Origin: CBDESM01 sp965242485
GTDB taxonomy: Bacteria; Chloroflexota; Dehalococcoidia; Bin125
Direction: 5' to 3'
DNA length: 64,000 nucleotides
Assembly (NCBI GenBank): GCA_965242485.1
Contig: CBDESM010000003.1
Coordinates: 1,116,001 to 1,180,000, forward strand
The translations under genes and the position numbers were made by a program. The notes under the pieces were generated by a model that saw only the letters and a program-made list of their open reading frames with translations, was not told the origin of the DNA and ran no database searches. Below, piece by piece: positions 24,374 to 33,677 of the stretch; position 1 is the first letter of the stretch; every line of letters starts with the position of its first letter.

Positions 24374-25486
24374 TCAGCTGGACGCGCCGTTTGCGCCGTT
24401 GGCGGGCCCCTCGTGGAAGGGGGAGCCGCAGAATTCCTCGTAGTCGATCAGTTCGGTGACGGTGGGCGCGTCGCCGCAGAGGGGGCACTTGGGGTCGCGG
24501 CGGATCTTGACCATGCGGAAGTCCATCGCGAGGGCGTCGTAGAGCAGCAGGCGGTTCTTGAGCGGCTCGCCGAGTTCGAGCAGGACCTTGATCGCCTCGG
24601 TGGCCTGGATCGCGCCGACGGTGCCGGGCAGGACGCCGAGCACGCCGGCCTCGGAGCAGGAGGGGACCATGCCGGGCGGGGGCGGGGCGGGATAGAGGCA
24701 GCGGTAGCAGCCCTCGCCGGGGAAGTAGGTGCTGACCTGGCCCTCGAAGAGGAAGATCGAGCCGTCGACCAGCACGGTGCCGGTGAAGAAGGCGGTGTCG
24801 TTGACGAGGTAGCGGGTGGCGAAGTTGTCGGCGCCGTTGATGACGATGTCGTACTGGCCGATGATCTCCATCGCGTTGTCGGAGGTGAGCGGCTCGTTGT
24901 GGGGGACGACGGTCACGTTCGGGTTCATGTCGTGGATGCGGTCGCGGGCGGAGTCGACTTTTGGGCGGCCGATGTCGGAGGTGCCGTGGATGATCTGGCG
25001 CTGGAGGTTGGAGCGGTCGACGACGTCGAAATCGACGATGCCGATGGTGCCGACGCCGGCGGCGGCGAGGTAGACGAGGACGGGCGAGCCGAGCCCGCCG
25101 GCGCCGACGGCGAGGACCTTGCCGTCCATGATCTTGCGCTGCCCGATCGGGCCGACTTGGTCCATGATCAGGTGGCGCGAGTAGCGCTCGACCTGTTCGG
25201 CGGTCATCGCCGCGCCGCCGGCGATGGCGGGGATGACGGCGAGTTCGTCGCCGTCGGAGACGGGCGTGCCGGCGCCTTCGAGCGCGGTGATCTCCTGGTT
25301 GTTGAGGTAGACGTTGACGTGTTCGAGGACGGCGCGCTCCTCGTCGAAGACCATTTCGCCGAAGCCGGGGAAGCGCTGGTCGAGGTCGGAGAGGACGCCG
25401 TGGACGTCGAGTCCGTCGGCGTCGACGAAGGTGCGGTTGCCGGTGACGCTGCGGAAGGGAGTGGGGATGTAGACGCGGACGGGCAT
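24374..25486 (-). CDS. moeB: MoaD-like carrier fused to MoeB/ThiF adenylating enzyme
   Basis: 370 residues. Residues 1-90 form a second ubiquitin-like domain ending IPAIAGG, followed without a break by the E1-like enzyme (ERYSRHLIM start). That part has the ATP loop VGAGGLGSPVLVYLAAAGVG, the R-finger DRSNLQRQ and zinc CxxC pairs (CYRC and CPLC). The family adenylates carrier C-termini and transfers sulfur. The internal Gly-Gly cannot be activated unless cut. It starts 25 nt after cysK and ends 34 nt before cysO. Confidence 0.88.
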   Translation of the reverse strand: MPVRVYIPTPFRSVTGNRTFVDADGLDVHGVLSDLDQRFPGFGEMVFDEERAVLEHVNVYLNNQEITALEGAGTPVSDGDELAVIPAIAGGAAMTAEQVERYSRHLIMDQVGPIGQRKIMDGKVLAVGAGGLGSPVLVYLAAAGVGTIGIVDFDVVDRSNLQRQIIHGTSDIGRPKVDSARDRIHDMNPNVTVVPHNEPLTSDNAMEIIGQYDIVINGADNFATRYLVNDTAFFTGTVLVDGSIFLFEGQVSTYFPGEGCYRCLYPAPPPPGMVPSCSEAGVLGVLPGTVGAIQATEAIKVLLELGEPLKNRLLLYDALAMDFRMVKIRRDPKCPLCGDAPTVTELIDYEEFCGSPFHEGPANGANGASS

Positions 25487-25510
25487 GGGCTGCTCCAGTT
25501 CTCCGGGCTG

Positions 25511-26419
<909 letters not shown>

Positions 26420-26503
26420 GGAGTCGGCGAGGGCGGGCCGCGGCGCTGGGGCGGCGGCGTCCGTCGGAGCGGGGGAGAGGGCTGCGGTGGCGATGATTCG
26501 TGC

Positions 26504-26947
26504 CTAGATCTGGTAGCGCGCGCCCGCGGCGGAGCGGGAGGCGAGGTCGGCGATGCTGCGGTCGCGCAGCACTTCGAGGATGGCCGCGCGCACATCGGCC
26601 CAGAGGCCGACCTGCGCGGCGGCGCCGGTACAGGCGCCGTCGGCATTGGCGGCGGTGTCCTGCTCGCAGCCGGCGCCGAGCGTGATCGGGCCCTCGAGCG
26701 CTTCGACGACGGCGTCGAGGCGGATCGCGGCCGGGTCGACGGCAAGCTGGTGGCCGCCCTGCTTGCCGCGGGTGGAGCGGACGAAGCCGGCGGTGCGGAG
26801 CTGGCCGAGGACTTGGCCGACGAGCGATTCGGGGATGCGCTGGCGCTGGGAGATTTCGCCGCTGGGGACGGGGCCGTCGCCGGCCCGCTGGGCGAGGTCG
26901 ACGAGCGCGCGGATGCCGTAGTCGCTCTTGGAGGAGGTCTTGATCAT
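26504..26947 (-). CDS. Rrf2-family transcriptional regulator
   Basis: 147 residues. Winged helix near the start (SDYGIRALVDLAQ, SLVGQVLGQLRTAGFVRSTRGKQGGHQLA). The wing region is followed by two cysteines, LGAGCEQ and GACTG, 12 apart. IscR-type sensors have three cysteines for a cluster; here one appears missing, so it may resemble CymR, the cysteine-metabolism repressor of the family. Being the first gene of the cysteine operon and divergent from cysH, it probably controls both. Confidence 0.87.
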   Translation of the reverse strand: MIKTSSKSDYGIRALVDLAQRAGDGPVPSGEISQRQRIPESLVGQVLGQLRTAGFVRSTRGKQGGHQLAVDPAAIRLDAVVEALEGPITLGAGCEQDTAANADGACTGAAAQVGLWADVRAAILEVLRDRSIADLASRSAAGARYQI

Positions 26948-26980
26948 GGCCCGACCGCGCCCGTTCCGCGCCGCGCCGGC

Positions 26981-27040
26981 GCAATTCACGGGTAATCTGT
27001 ACCGAAATAGTAGCATTTGCCGCGCTGCGGCGAGTGAAAG
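26981..27040. promoter_or_regulatory. Divergent control region between the Rrf2 gene and cysH
   Basis: An AT-rich island in a very GC-rich context. TACCGAAATAGTA at 27000-27012 is an imperfect inverted repeat (TAC...GTA) in the middle, a candidate operator for the Rrf2 protein. AT-rich -10-like sequences occur on both strands around it. Confidence 0.4.
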
Positions 27041-27049
27041 GTGGTTGAC

Positions 27050-27817
27050 ATGGGCGGGATCGCTGCGGACTTCGACGCCGCCGAGGCGGCCGGGCGGCTC
27101 TCGCGGGCGCATCCGGAAGACATTCTGGCGGAAGCGCTGGAGCGGTTTCCGGGGCTGAGCATCTCGTTCAGCGGGGCCGAAGACGTGGCGCTGATCGACA
27201 TGGCGGCGCGGGCGGCGGAGAAGACGGGATCATCGTTCCGCGTGTTCACGCTGGACACGGGGCGGCTGCATCCGGAGACGTCCGAGTTCATCGAACGGGT
27301 GCGGGAGCGGTACGGGATCGAGATCGAGGCGTTCTCGCCCGAGGCCGCGGCGGTGGAGGCGCTGGTGCGGGAGAAGGGACTGTTCTCGTTCCGGCGCGAC
27401 GGGCACCAGGAGTGCTGCGGGATCCGCAAGGTGGAGCCGCTGGGCCGGGCGCTGGCGGGGGTCGCGGCGTACGCGACCGGGCAGCGGCGGGATCAGAGTC
27501 CGGGCACGCGGGCGGAGCTGCCGGTCGTGCAGCTCGATCCGGGCTTCGGGCGCGCGGATGCGCCGCTGGTGAAGTTCAACCCGCTGGCGAACTGGACGAG
27601 CGCGCAGGTCTGGCAGCAGATCGCCGCCTACGGCGCGCCCTACAACCCGCTGCACGACCGCGGCTTCAAGTCGATCGGCTGCGCGCCCTGCACGCGGGCG
27701 ACGAATCCGGGCGAGCACGAACGGGCGGGGCGCTGGTGGTGGGAAGAGGCGACGCAGAAGGAGTGCGGGCTGCACGCGATCAACATCGAGGACGGGGAAG
27801 CGCGGCTGCGGGCCTAG
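27050..27817 (+). CDS. cysH: Adenylylsulfate/phosphoadenylylsulfate reductase
   Basis: 255 residues. Reduces activated sulfate to sulfite. N-terminal PP-loop-like SISFSGAEDVALIDMA, TLDTGRLHPET, and the paired cysteines ECCGIRK (near 121) and CAPC (near 213). Together these ligate a 4Fe-4S cluster in APS-type reductases. ATG 27050 follows AAAGGTGG by 5 nt; GTG 27041 overlaps that site. It is divergent from the cysteine operon. No sulfite reductase or ATP sulfurylase is in view. Confidence 0.9.
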   Translation: MGGIAADFDAAEAAGRLSRAHPEDILAEALERFPGLSISFSGAEDVALIDMAARAAEKTGSSFRVFTLDTGRLHPETSEFIERVRERYGIEIEAFSPEAAAVEALVREKGLFSFRRDGHQECCGIRKVEPLGRALAGVAAYATGQRRDQSPGTRAELPVVQLDPGFGRADAPLVKFNPLANWTSAQVWQQIAAYGAPYNPLHDRGFKSIGCAPCTRATNPGEHERAGRWWWEEATQKECGLHAINIEDGEARLRA

Positions 27818-29325
27818 AGGGCGGCGGCCGGCTCGAGTTCTTCGACGGCGGCGCAGGCGGGGCGTTCGTCGAGGTCGGCGAGTTCGGGCTGGACTGGGAC
27901 GGGGTACTCGCCGGTGAAGCAGCCGACGCAGGTGGGCTTGCCGAGGTCGGCGGCTTCGCGGAGGCCGTCGAGGCTGAGGTAGCCGAGCGAGTCCGCGCCG
28001 ATCATGCGGCCGACGCGCTCGCCGGCGTCGCGGGCGGCGAAGGGGGCGGCGATCAGCTCGCCTTGGCGGGCCATGTCGACGCCGAGGTGGCAGGGGTGGC
28101 GGATCGGGGGGGCGGCGATGCGCATGTGGACTTCGCGGGCGCCGGCGGCGCGGAGCAGGCGGACGATGCGCGGGGTGGTGGTGCCGCGCACGATCGAGTC
28201 GTCGATCACGGCGACGCGCTTGCCGTCGAGGACGGGCTTGAGCGGGTTCCATTTGAGGTGCGCGCCGAGGTCGCGCAGGCGCTGGTCGGGCGCGATGAAG
28301 GTGCGGCCGACGTAGCGGTTCTTGACCAGGCCGTCGGCGTAGGGGATGCCGGCGGCGGCGGCGTAGCCCTGCGCGTGCGGCGTGGCCGAGTCGGGCACGC
28401 CGATCACGATGTCGGCGTCGGCCGGCTGCTCGCGGGCGAGCTGCTCGCCCATGCGGTAGCGGGTCTGCCAGGCGAGCTGGCCGTCGAGGAAGGAATCGGG
28501 GCGGGCGAAGTAGATGTGCTCGAAGATGCAGCCGCCGGAGCCGGACGGCTCGACCACTTGGCGGAAGTCGATGCCATTTTCCGTGATCGTGACCAGCTCG
28601 CCGGGCTGGACGTCGCGGATCAGTTCGGCGCCGAGCTGGTCGAGGGCGCAGGTTTCGGAGGCGACGACGTAGCCGGGCCGCTCGCCCGCGCCGCCGTCGA
28701 TGCGGCCGACGCAGAGCGGGCGGACGCCGTGCGGGTCGCGCGCGGCCATGAGGCGGTCGGGGCCGAGCAGGACGAGCGAGTAGGCGGCGCGGATGCGGCG
28801 CATGAGGGCGGCGAAGCGGGCGGACCAGCCGCCGGGCTGGGCGAGCAGGTACTTGGCGAGGATCTCGGTGTCGGTGGAAGTGGAGAACTCGTGGCCCTCG
28901 CCGGCGAGTTCGAGGCGGACCTGGGCGGAGTTGACGACGTTGCCGTTGTGGGCGACGGCGATCTGCCCGCCGTCGAGCGGGTCGTCGAGCAGCAGGGGCT
29001 GCGCGTTGCGGAAGCGGCTGGCGCCGGTGGTCGAGTAGCGGGTGTGGCCGATGCCGGCGACGCCGTCGAGCGGGGCGAGCGCGTCTTCATCGAAGACTTG
29101 GGAGACGAGGCCCATGCCGGTTCTGAGCTTGAGCGCGCGGCCGTCGGTGACGCAGATGCCGGCGGATTCCTGGCCGCGGTGCTGGAGCACGTGGACGCCG
29201 TAGAAGGTTTCGCGGGCGACGTCTAGCGCGGGCGCCCAGATGCCGAAGACGCCGCACGCCTCGCGCGGCCGGTCGCCGCGATCGAAGGGCTGCCGGCGCG
29301 CCTGATGGCCGTCGGAGTCCGGCAC
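27814..29325 (-). CDS. purF: Amidophosphoribosyltransferase PurF
   Basis: 503 residues; first committed step of purine synthesis. N-terminal Cys nucleophile in REACGVFGIWAP (so about 20 residues are trimmed), glutamine-site GIGHTRYSTTG and HNGNVVNS, PRPP loop VAVIDDSIVRGTTT, and a cluster-type Cys in KPTCVGCFTGEYPV. GTG 29325 is chosen because GGAGGG lies 7 nt upstream; earlier frames lack a site. A TATACT -10 on the minus strand lies at 29371-29366. Convergent with cysH (4-nt overlap). Confidence 0.95.
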   Translation of the reverse strand: MPDSDGHQARRQPFDRGDRPREACGVFGIWAPALDVARETFYGVHVLQHRGQESAGICVTDGRALKLRTGMGLVSQVFDEDALAPLDGVAGIGHTRYSTTGASRFRNAQPLLLDDPLDGGQIAVAHNGNVVNSAQVRLELAGEGHEFSTSTDTEILAKYLLAQPGGWSARFAALMRRIRAAYSLVLLGPDRLMAARDPHGVRPLCVGRIDGGAGERPGYVVASETCALDQLGAELIRDVQPGELVTITENGIDFRQVVEPSGSGGCIFEHIYFARPDSFLDGQLAWQTRYRMGEQLAREQPADADIVIGVPDSATPHAQGYAAAAGIPYADGLVKNRYVGRTFIAPDQRLRDLGAHLKWNPLKPVLDGKRVAVIDDSIVRGTTTPRIVRLLRAAGAREVHMRIAAPPIRHPCHLGVDMARQGELIAAPFAARDAGERVGRMIGADSLGYLSLDGLREAADLGKPTCVGCFTGEYPVPVQPELADLDERPACAAVEELEPAAAL

Positions 29326-29435
29326 TGGCGACCCTCCCGTGCTGCGGATCGACGACTGCAAACCGAGTATAGACAGCACCCCGCGCGGAACCGGCGATTC
29401 CGTCAAGCGCGGGCCGGACGCGGGGCCGGATGCGG

Positions 29436-29747
29436 TCAGATCAGGTTGCGGTAGATCGCGATCCGGGCCGAGTCGAAGACCATCGCTTCGCGGACGGCGC
29501 GGCGCATTTGGGCGAAGCGTTGGTCCTGGGCGGCGAGCTCCTCGAACTGTTCGAGCTCCTGCAGGGACTCGAACTCGGAGATGATCTCGACTTGGCTGGC
29601 GGGGCCGCTGATCGCGTCCCAGACCGAGAAGCGCGCCTCGATGCCGCGCTGGGCCTGGTATTCGAGCGCTTCCTCGACGGCGCGGAGGAAGTCGCCGTGG
29701 CGGCCGGGGGCGACTTGGCCGGTGAGCACGCGGCGGTACATGGGCAT
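29436..29747 (-). CDS. Small dimeric alpha/beta-barrel type hypothetical protein
   Basis: 103 residues: MPMYRRVLTGQVAPGRHGDFL, a helix EALEYQAQRG, strands FSVWDAISGP and VEIISEFES, then a long helix. The pattern is that of small ABM/NIPSNAP-like proteins, whose functions vary. The start overlaps the mobA stop; AAAGGAG is 7 nt before ATG 29747. Part of the mobA transcript. Confidence 0.65.
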   Translation of the reverse strand: MPMYRRVLTGQVAPGRHGDFLRAVEEALEYQAQRGIEARFSVWDAISGPASQVEIISEFESLQELEQFEELAAQDQRFAQMRRAVREAMVFDSARIAIYRNLI

Positions 29748-30379
29748 CATTCGGCTCCTTTCGGCGCGGGGGCGCGGCGGATCGCGGCGGCCGCCCGTTC
29801 GAGGTCGGCGGGGCGGTTGATGTTGGTGAAGGATGCGAGATCGGGGTCGGCGCGGCGCAGCGCGTCCTCGCCGATCAGCCGGTGCGGGGCGAGCGGGAGC
29901 AGCGCGCGCAGGCGGCCCTCGCCGCCGTCGAGCAGCTGTTCGGCGAGCGGCAGGACGCCGCGCCGGTAGGCGGCGAGCAGGGGCTGCTCCTTGCCGCCGA
30001 TCAGCGGCATGGCGATATCGACGCCGTCGGCCGCTTCGGCGACGGCGCGGAGCACGGCTTCGCGCAGCAGCGGCATGTCGCAGGCGAGGAGCACGGCGAG
30101 GTCGTTGCGCGCGAGGGCGAGCGCGGCTTCGAGTCCGGCCAGCGGCCCGCGGTCATGGCGCTGGTCGGCCGCTTCGCGCCAGGCGATGCCGCGAGCCGGC
30201 GGGAGCTCCTGATCGGGGCGTCGGATGACGATGATCTCATCGGCGGCGCCGGCCGCGGCCGCGGCGGTCCAGTGCAGCAGCGGGCGGCCGTCGAGCGGGC
30301 AGGAGGCCTTGTCGCGGCCGAGCCTGCGGCCGAAGCCGCCGGCGAGGATGACCGCGCTGAAGGGCTCCCCGCCGGCCAT
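29747..30379 (-). CDS. mobA: Molybdenum cofactor guanylyltransferase
   Basis: 210 residues. Nucleotidyltransferase start AVILAGGFGRRLGRDKASCPLDGRPLL (GG-x-SxRxGxxK pattern), then DRGPLAGLEAAL, LLACDMPLL with the metal-binding Asp, and NINRPADLE at the end. It adds GMP to molybdopterin. It is divergent from yqeC, a gene linked to molybdenum hydroxylase maturation. Confidence 0.92.
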   Translation of the reverse strand: MAGGEPFSAVILAGGFGRRLGRDKASCPLDGRPLLHWTAAAAAGAADEIIVIRRPDQELPPARGIAWREAADQRHDRGPLAGLEAALALARNDLAVLLACDMPLLREAVLRAVAEAADGVDIAMPLIGGKEQPLLAAYRRGVLPLAEQLLDGGEGRLRALLPLAPHRLIGEDALRRADPDLASFTNINRPADLERAAAAIRRAPAPKGAE

Positions 30380-30458
30380 GCGCTTCCCCCTTCGGCTCCG
30401 CGTCCCGTCCGCGATGGGGCAAGTTTACGCTTGGCTCGTTGCGAATCGGCGGATCGCG

Positions 30459-31226
30459 ATGGCGTCGACCGGGTTGCCGTTGCACGAAGCGCTGGGGCTG
30501 GCGCGGCCGTGCCTGTTCGCGACGGTGGGCGGGGGCGGCAAGACGACGATCCTGTTCGCGCTGGCCGAAGAGGCGGCGGCCGCGTCGGGCACGGCATTTT
30601 CGGTGATCACGACGACGACCAAGATGACGGTGCCGCCGGAAGCGCGGCGGCTCCCGCTGGTGCTCGGGACGAACGAGGCGTTCCGCGCGGGGGCGCTGGA
30701 CGACGTCCATCGCCGCGGCCTGCCGGCGGCGGTCGCCGGCAGCGGGAGGGGCGACCGCGAGCGGGTGCTCGGCGTCGATCCGGAATGGCCGCGTCGGGCG
30801 CTGGGGCTGCCCGGCGTGGAGTTCGTCGGCGTCGAGGCGGATGGCTCGGCGGGCCGCCCGTTCAAGGCGCCGGCGGGGCACGAGCCGGTGATTCCCGCCG
30901 GCGCCGATGCGGTCGCGGCGGTGGTCGGGGTGCAGGTGCTGGGGCGGCGCTTGGACGACGGCTCGGTGCATCGGCCGGAGCGGGTGCTGGCGCTGACCGG
31001 CTGCGCCGCGGATGCGGAGATCGTGCCCGCGCTGGTCGCGGAAGTGCTGGCGCATGCGGATGGCGGGCGCAAAGGCGTCCCCGCCGGCGCGGCGTTCGCG
31101 GTCGCGGTGAGCGGCGCGGCGCGGGACATGGCGGGAGCGCGGGAGATCGCGGCGGCCTGCCGCGCGCTGGGAGTCGGGCGCGTCGCCGCGTTCGATCAGC
31201 GGGAGGGAATCGCGGAAGAGATCTGA
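30459..31226 (+). CDS. yqeC: Selenium/molybdenum cofactor accessory protein YqeC
   Basis: 255 residues. P-loop near the start in FATVGGGGKTTILFALA, ITTTTKM, and GVEADGSAGRPFKAP, all typical of YqeC. The family accompanies selenium-dependent or other molybdenum hydroxylases, exact reaction unknown. TACGCT at 30426-30431 is a good -10 box; ATG 30459 follows at the right distance, so the longer frame from 30414 is unlikely. The divergent mobA supports a molybdenum link. Confidence 0.85.
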   Translation: MASTGLPLHEALGLARPCLFATVGGGGKTTILFALAEEAAAASGTAFSVITTTTKMTVPPEARRLPLVLGTNEAFRAGALDDVHRRGLPAAVAGSGRGDRERVLGVDPEWPRRALGLPGVEFVGVEADGSAGRPFKAPAGHEPVIPAGADAVAAVVGVQVLGRRLDDGSVHRPERVLALTGCAADAEIVPALVAEVLAHADGGRKGVPAGAAFAVAVSGAARDMAGAREIAAACRALGVGRVAAFDQREGIAEEI

Positions 31227-31238
31227 ACGGGAACGGAG

Positions 31239-31315
31239 TGGTAGGGCATGGGGGATTCGAACCCCCGATCTCCGCCTTGAGAGGGCGGTGTCCTTGGCCG
31301 CTAGACGAATGCCCC
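31239..31315 (-). tRNA. tRNA-Glu (CTC)
   Basis: Minus strand reads GGGGCATTCGTCTAGCGG...ATGCCCTACCA. The anticodon stem CCGCC/GGCGG encloses loop CTCTCAA, giving anticodon CTC. The T arm GGGGG-TTCGAAT-CCCCC is intact. The acceptor stem has six Watson-Crick pairs plus a G-U, and CCA is encoded. Confidence 0.95.
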
Positions 31316-31341
31316 ACGCAGTGGAAATCGGCCGGGAGAAG

Positions 31342-31416
31342 TTGGCTGGGGATGGAGGATTCGAACCCCCGCTAACTGATCCAGAGTCAGTCGTCCTACC
31401 GCTAGACCAATCCCCA
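31342..31416 (-). tRNA. tRNA-Gln (CTG)
   Basis: Minus strand reads TGGGGATTGGTCTAGCGG...ATCCCCAGCCA. The anticodon stem ACTGA/TCAGT encloses CTCTGGA, giving anticodon CTG. The acceptor stem of 7 pairs is perfect, discriminator G, CCA encoded. Just upstream on the minus strand, TACATT is a likely -10 serving both tRNAs, which lie 27 nt apart. Confidence 0.95.
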
Positions 31417-31482
31417 ACGCGGGCAATGTACCAGCGCGGCCGCGATTCCGCCAAACGCCCGGCCGCGCGGCGCCGATGCATT

Positions 31483-31503
31483 CAAGTGCATCCAAGTGCA
31501 TCG
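31483..31503. repeat. Direct repeat AAGTGCATC before purM
   Basis: AAGTGCATC occurs twice in tandem, with a partial TGCATTC before it. Located about 20 nt upstream of the purM -10 box, it could be an operator; no regulator is known. Confidence 0.3.
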
Positions 31504-31555
31504 CGGGCGGCATTGGCTACGCTCGCGCTGCGCGCGATGCGGACGGGAGGACGCG

Positions 31556-32644
31556 ATGGCCGAGCGCGGGACGGGTTCGGCGGCCCGCTACGCGGCTGCG
31601 GGCGTGGACGTCGATGCGAACGACCGGCTGATCGATCGCTACCGGGAGATCGCGGCTTCGGCGTCGCGGCCGGAGATGGCGGGCGCCGTGGGCGGGTTCA
31701 GCGGCGCGTTCGATCTGAGCGGCTACGAGCGGCCGACTTTGGTCGCCTCGACTGACGGCGTGGGCACGAAGGTGATGGTCGCGTCGCTGGCCGGCCGCGT
31801 GGACGGCGTCGGCCGCGATCTCGTGAATCACTGCATCAACGACATCCTCACCGCCGGCGCGGAGCCTTTGTTCTTCCTCGATTACTTGGCCGCGAACGGG
31901 ATTTCCGAAGACGCGAAGGCGGAGATCGTGGGCGGCGTGGCGGCCGCCTGCCGCGAGAACGGCGTCGCGCTGCTGGGCGGCGAAACCGCCGACATGCCGG
32001 ACTTGTATCCCGAAGGCGAGTTCGACTTGGCCGGGACGATCGTGGGCGCGGTGGCGGCGGGCGGCGGACTCGGCGGCGGGGAGGTCGAAGCCGGCGACGC
32101 GCTGATCGGCCTGCCGGCCAACGGGCTGCACACGAACGGCTACTCGCTGGCGCGGGACGTGTTCGGCCTGCGCCCGTCGGACGGCGATGCGGCCGCGCGC
32201 CGGGCGCGCTTGGCGGCGGCGGAACCCGATCTGGGCGAGCCGCTGGCCGACGCGCTGCTGCGCCCGCACCCGGCCTACTGGCAGGCGCTGCGCGCGCAGC
32301 TCGGCCGCGTCAAGGCGCTGGCGCACGTCACCGGCGGCGGGATCGCGGGGAACTTGGAGCGGGTGCTGCCGGCCGGCACGGGAGCGGAGCTGGACGCGCG
32401 GACGTGGGCGGCGGGGACGCCGCCGATCTTCGGGCTGATCCAGCGGCGCGGGGAGATCCAGATCGAGGAGATGTTCCGCGTCTTCAACATGGGGATCGGG
32501 ATGATCGCCGTCGTTTCGCCGGCAGATGCCCCAGTCCTGCTCGAAGAGGTCGCGGAAGCCGTCCGCATCGGCGAGGTCGTCGCGACGGGCGGGCGCCAGG
32601 GCATCGAGCGGGTGCAGATAGGGCGGGTGGAAGATGCGGGCTGA
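31556..32644 (+). CDS. purM: AIR synthetase PurM
   Basis: Phosphoribosylformylglycinamidine cyclo-ligase, 362 residues, step five of purine synthesis. Motifs: TLVASTDGVGTKV, VNHCINDILTAGAEPLFFLDY, LLGGETADMPDLY, GLHTNGYSLAR, HVTGGGIAGNL and FNMGIGM. TACGCT at 31518-31523 is the -10 and GGGAGG lies 5 nt before ATG 31556, excluding the earlier in-frame ATG. It is far from purQ-purL and purF but in the same window. Confidence 0.95.
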   Translation: MAERGTGSAARYAAAGVDVDANDRLIDRYREIAASASRPEMAGAVGGFSGAFDLSGYERPTLVASTDGVGTKVMVASLAGRVDGVGRDLVNHCINDILTAGAEPLFFLDYLAANGISEDAKAEIVGGVAAACRENGVALLGGETADMPDLYPEGEFDLAGTIVGAVAAGGGLGGGEVEAGDALIGLPANGLHTNGYSLARDVFGLRPSDGDAAARRARLAAAEPDLGEPLADALLRPHPAYWQALRAQLGRVKALAHVTGGGIAGNLERVLPAGTGAELDARTWAAGTPPIFGLIQRRGEIQIEEMFRVFNMGIGMIAVVSPADAPVLLEEVAEAVRIGEVVATGGRQGIERVQIGRVEDAG

Positions 32645-32767
32645 TGCTTGACCGCAATTCGGGACGCGCCTAAATTTCGCAGTGCGCGATCGTGCCCGCC
32701 CGCGGCCCGTCTTCGCGCAGGGCGGGGGCGCGCCCCGCCGCGGAGCGCGGTGAACGGAGAGGTTCGA

Positions 32768-32899
32768 GTGGAGCTGCTGGAACTGGCCGCGGTGACGATC
32801 CCCTTCCGCTCCGAAATCATGGAGCTGCCCCTCGTCGCGCTGACGATGCTCTTCTGCTTCGCCGCGCTGGTCGTGCTCGGGCGCTGGTGGGAGCGGTAG
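32768..32899 (+). CDS. Tiny single-helix membrane protein in the cytochrome b6-type operon
   Basis: 43 residues: VELLELAAVTIPFRSEIM then one hydrophobic helix LPLVALTMLFCFAALVVLG and WWER. GTG 32768 has GGAGAGG 5 nt upstream. It ends 6 nt before the cytochrome b gene. Size, topology and position recall the small one-helix subunits of cytochrome b6f complexes, although I see no sequence match; it may be a lineage-specific small subunit. An earlier GTG at 32750 is possible. Confidence 0.6.
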   Translation: MELLELAAVTIPFRSEIMELPLVALTMLFCFAALVVLGRWWER

Positions 32900-32905
32900 C
32901 CGGCG

Positions 32906-33661
32906 ATGTCCGACGTGGAGCGCGCACCCCGCAGGTCCCTCAACGAGCAGCTCTACGATCTGCTGTTCAAGAACTACGTCTGGCAGTCGATCTTCCGCAC
33001 CGGCTACCCGAATACGCCGCGCAACCAGATGCTGGCCGTGGCGACGAACGTGTTCCTGCACCTGCACCCGACCCGCATCCACCGCACCCACGTGAAGATC
33101 ACGCACACCTACTGCCTGGGCGGGCTGTCGTTCTTCATGTTCCTCGGCCTGACGGTGACCGGGGTGCTGCTCATGTTCTATTACGTGCCTTCGATCGAGC
33201 GGGCCTACCAGGACATCCAGACGCTGGAGACGAACGTGCGCTTCGGCCAGCTGCTGCGGAACATGCACCGCTGGATGGCGCACGCAATGATCATCCTGGT
33301 GCTGCTGCACATGATGCGGGTGTTCTACACGGGCGCCTACAAGCCGCCGCGCGAGTTCAACTGGGTGGTCGGCGTGGTGCTGTTCATCCTGACGTTGCTG
33401 CTGTCGTTCACGGGCTACCTGCTGCCGTGGGATCAGCTGGCGTTCTGGGCGATCACGGTGGGCACGACGATGGTGGGGTCGGCGCCGGTGCTGGGGGACG
33501 AGAGCAAGTTCCTGCTGCTGGGCGGCTTCTCGGTCGGCCCGTCGGCGCTGATCCGGTTCTACACGCTGCACGTGATCGGCCTGCCGCTGGTGATCTCGAT
33601 CTTCCTGGCCGTGCATTTCTGGCGGGTCCGCCGCGACGGCGGCCTCGCGCGGCCGCTGTGA
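32906..33661 (+). CDS. petB: Cytochrome b6-type subunit (N-terminal half of cytochrome b)
   Basis: 251 residues, four helices. Haem ligands are H-x13-H in HRWMAHAMIILVLLH and H-x14-H in HVIGLPLVISIFLAVH. The x14 spacing is typical of b6-type rather than mitochondrial bc1 proteins. Also GYLLPWDQLAFWA, the Qo-site helix. With the next gene this makes a split cytochrome b of a quinol:cytochrome c oxidoreductase in the membrane. Preceded by the tiny membrane protein. Confidence 0.93.
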   Translation: MSDVERAPRRSLNEQLYDLLFKNYVWQSIFRTGYPNTPRNQMLAVATNVFLHLHPTRIHRTHVKITHTYCLGGLSFFMFLGLTVTGVLLMFYYVPSIERAYQDIQTLETNVRFGQLLRNMHRWMAHAMIILVLLHMMRVFYTGAYKPPREFNWVVGVVLFILTLLLSFTGYLLPWDQLAFWAITVGTTMVGSAPVLGDESKFLLLGGFSVGPSALIRFYTLHVIGLPLVISIFLAVHFWRVRRDGGLARPL

Positions 33662-33677
33662 TCGGCCCGGCCGCGCC

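Noticed and set aside
29833..31375. Plus-strand frame of 497 codons running through mobA and the tRNAs
   Set aside because: It crosses antisense of mobA, an off-frame reading of yqeC and two tRNA genes; mobA and yqeC both have clear motifs.
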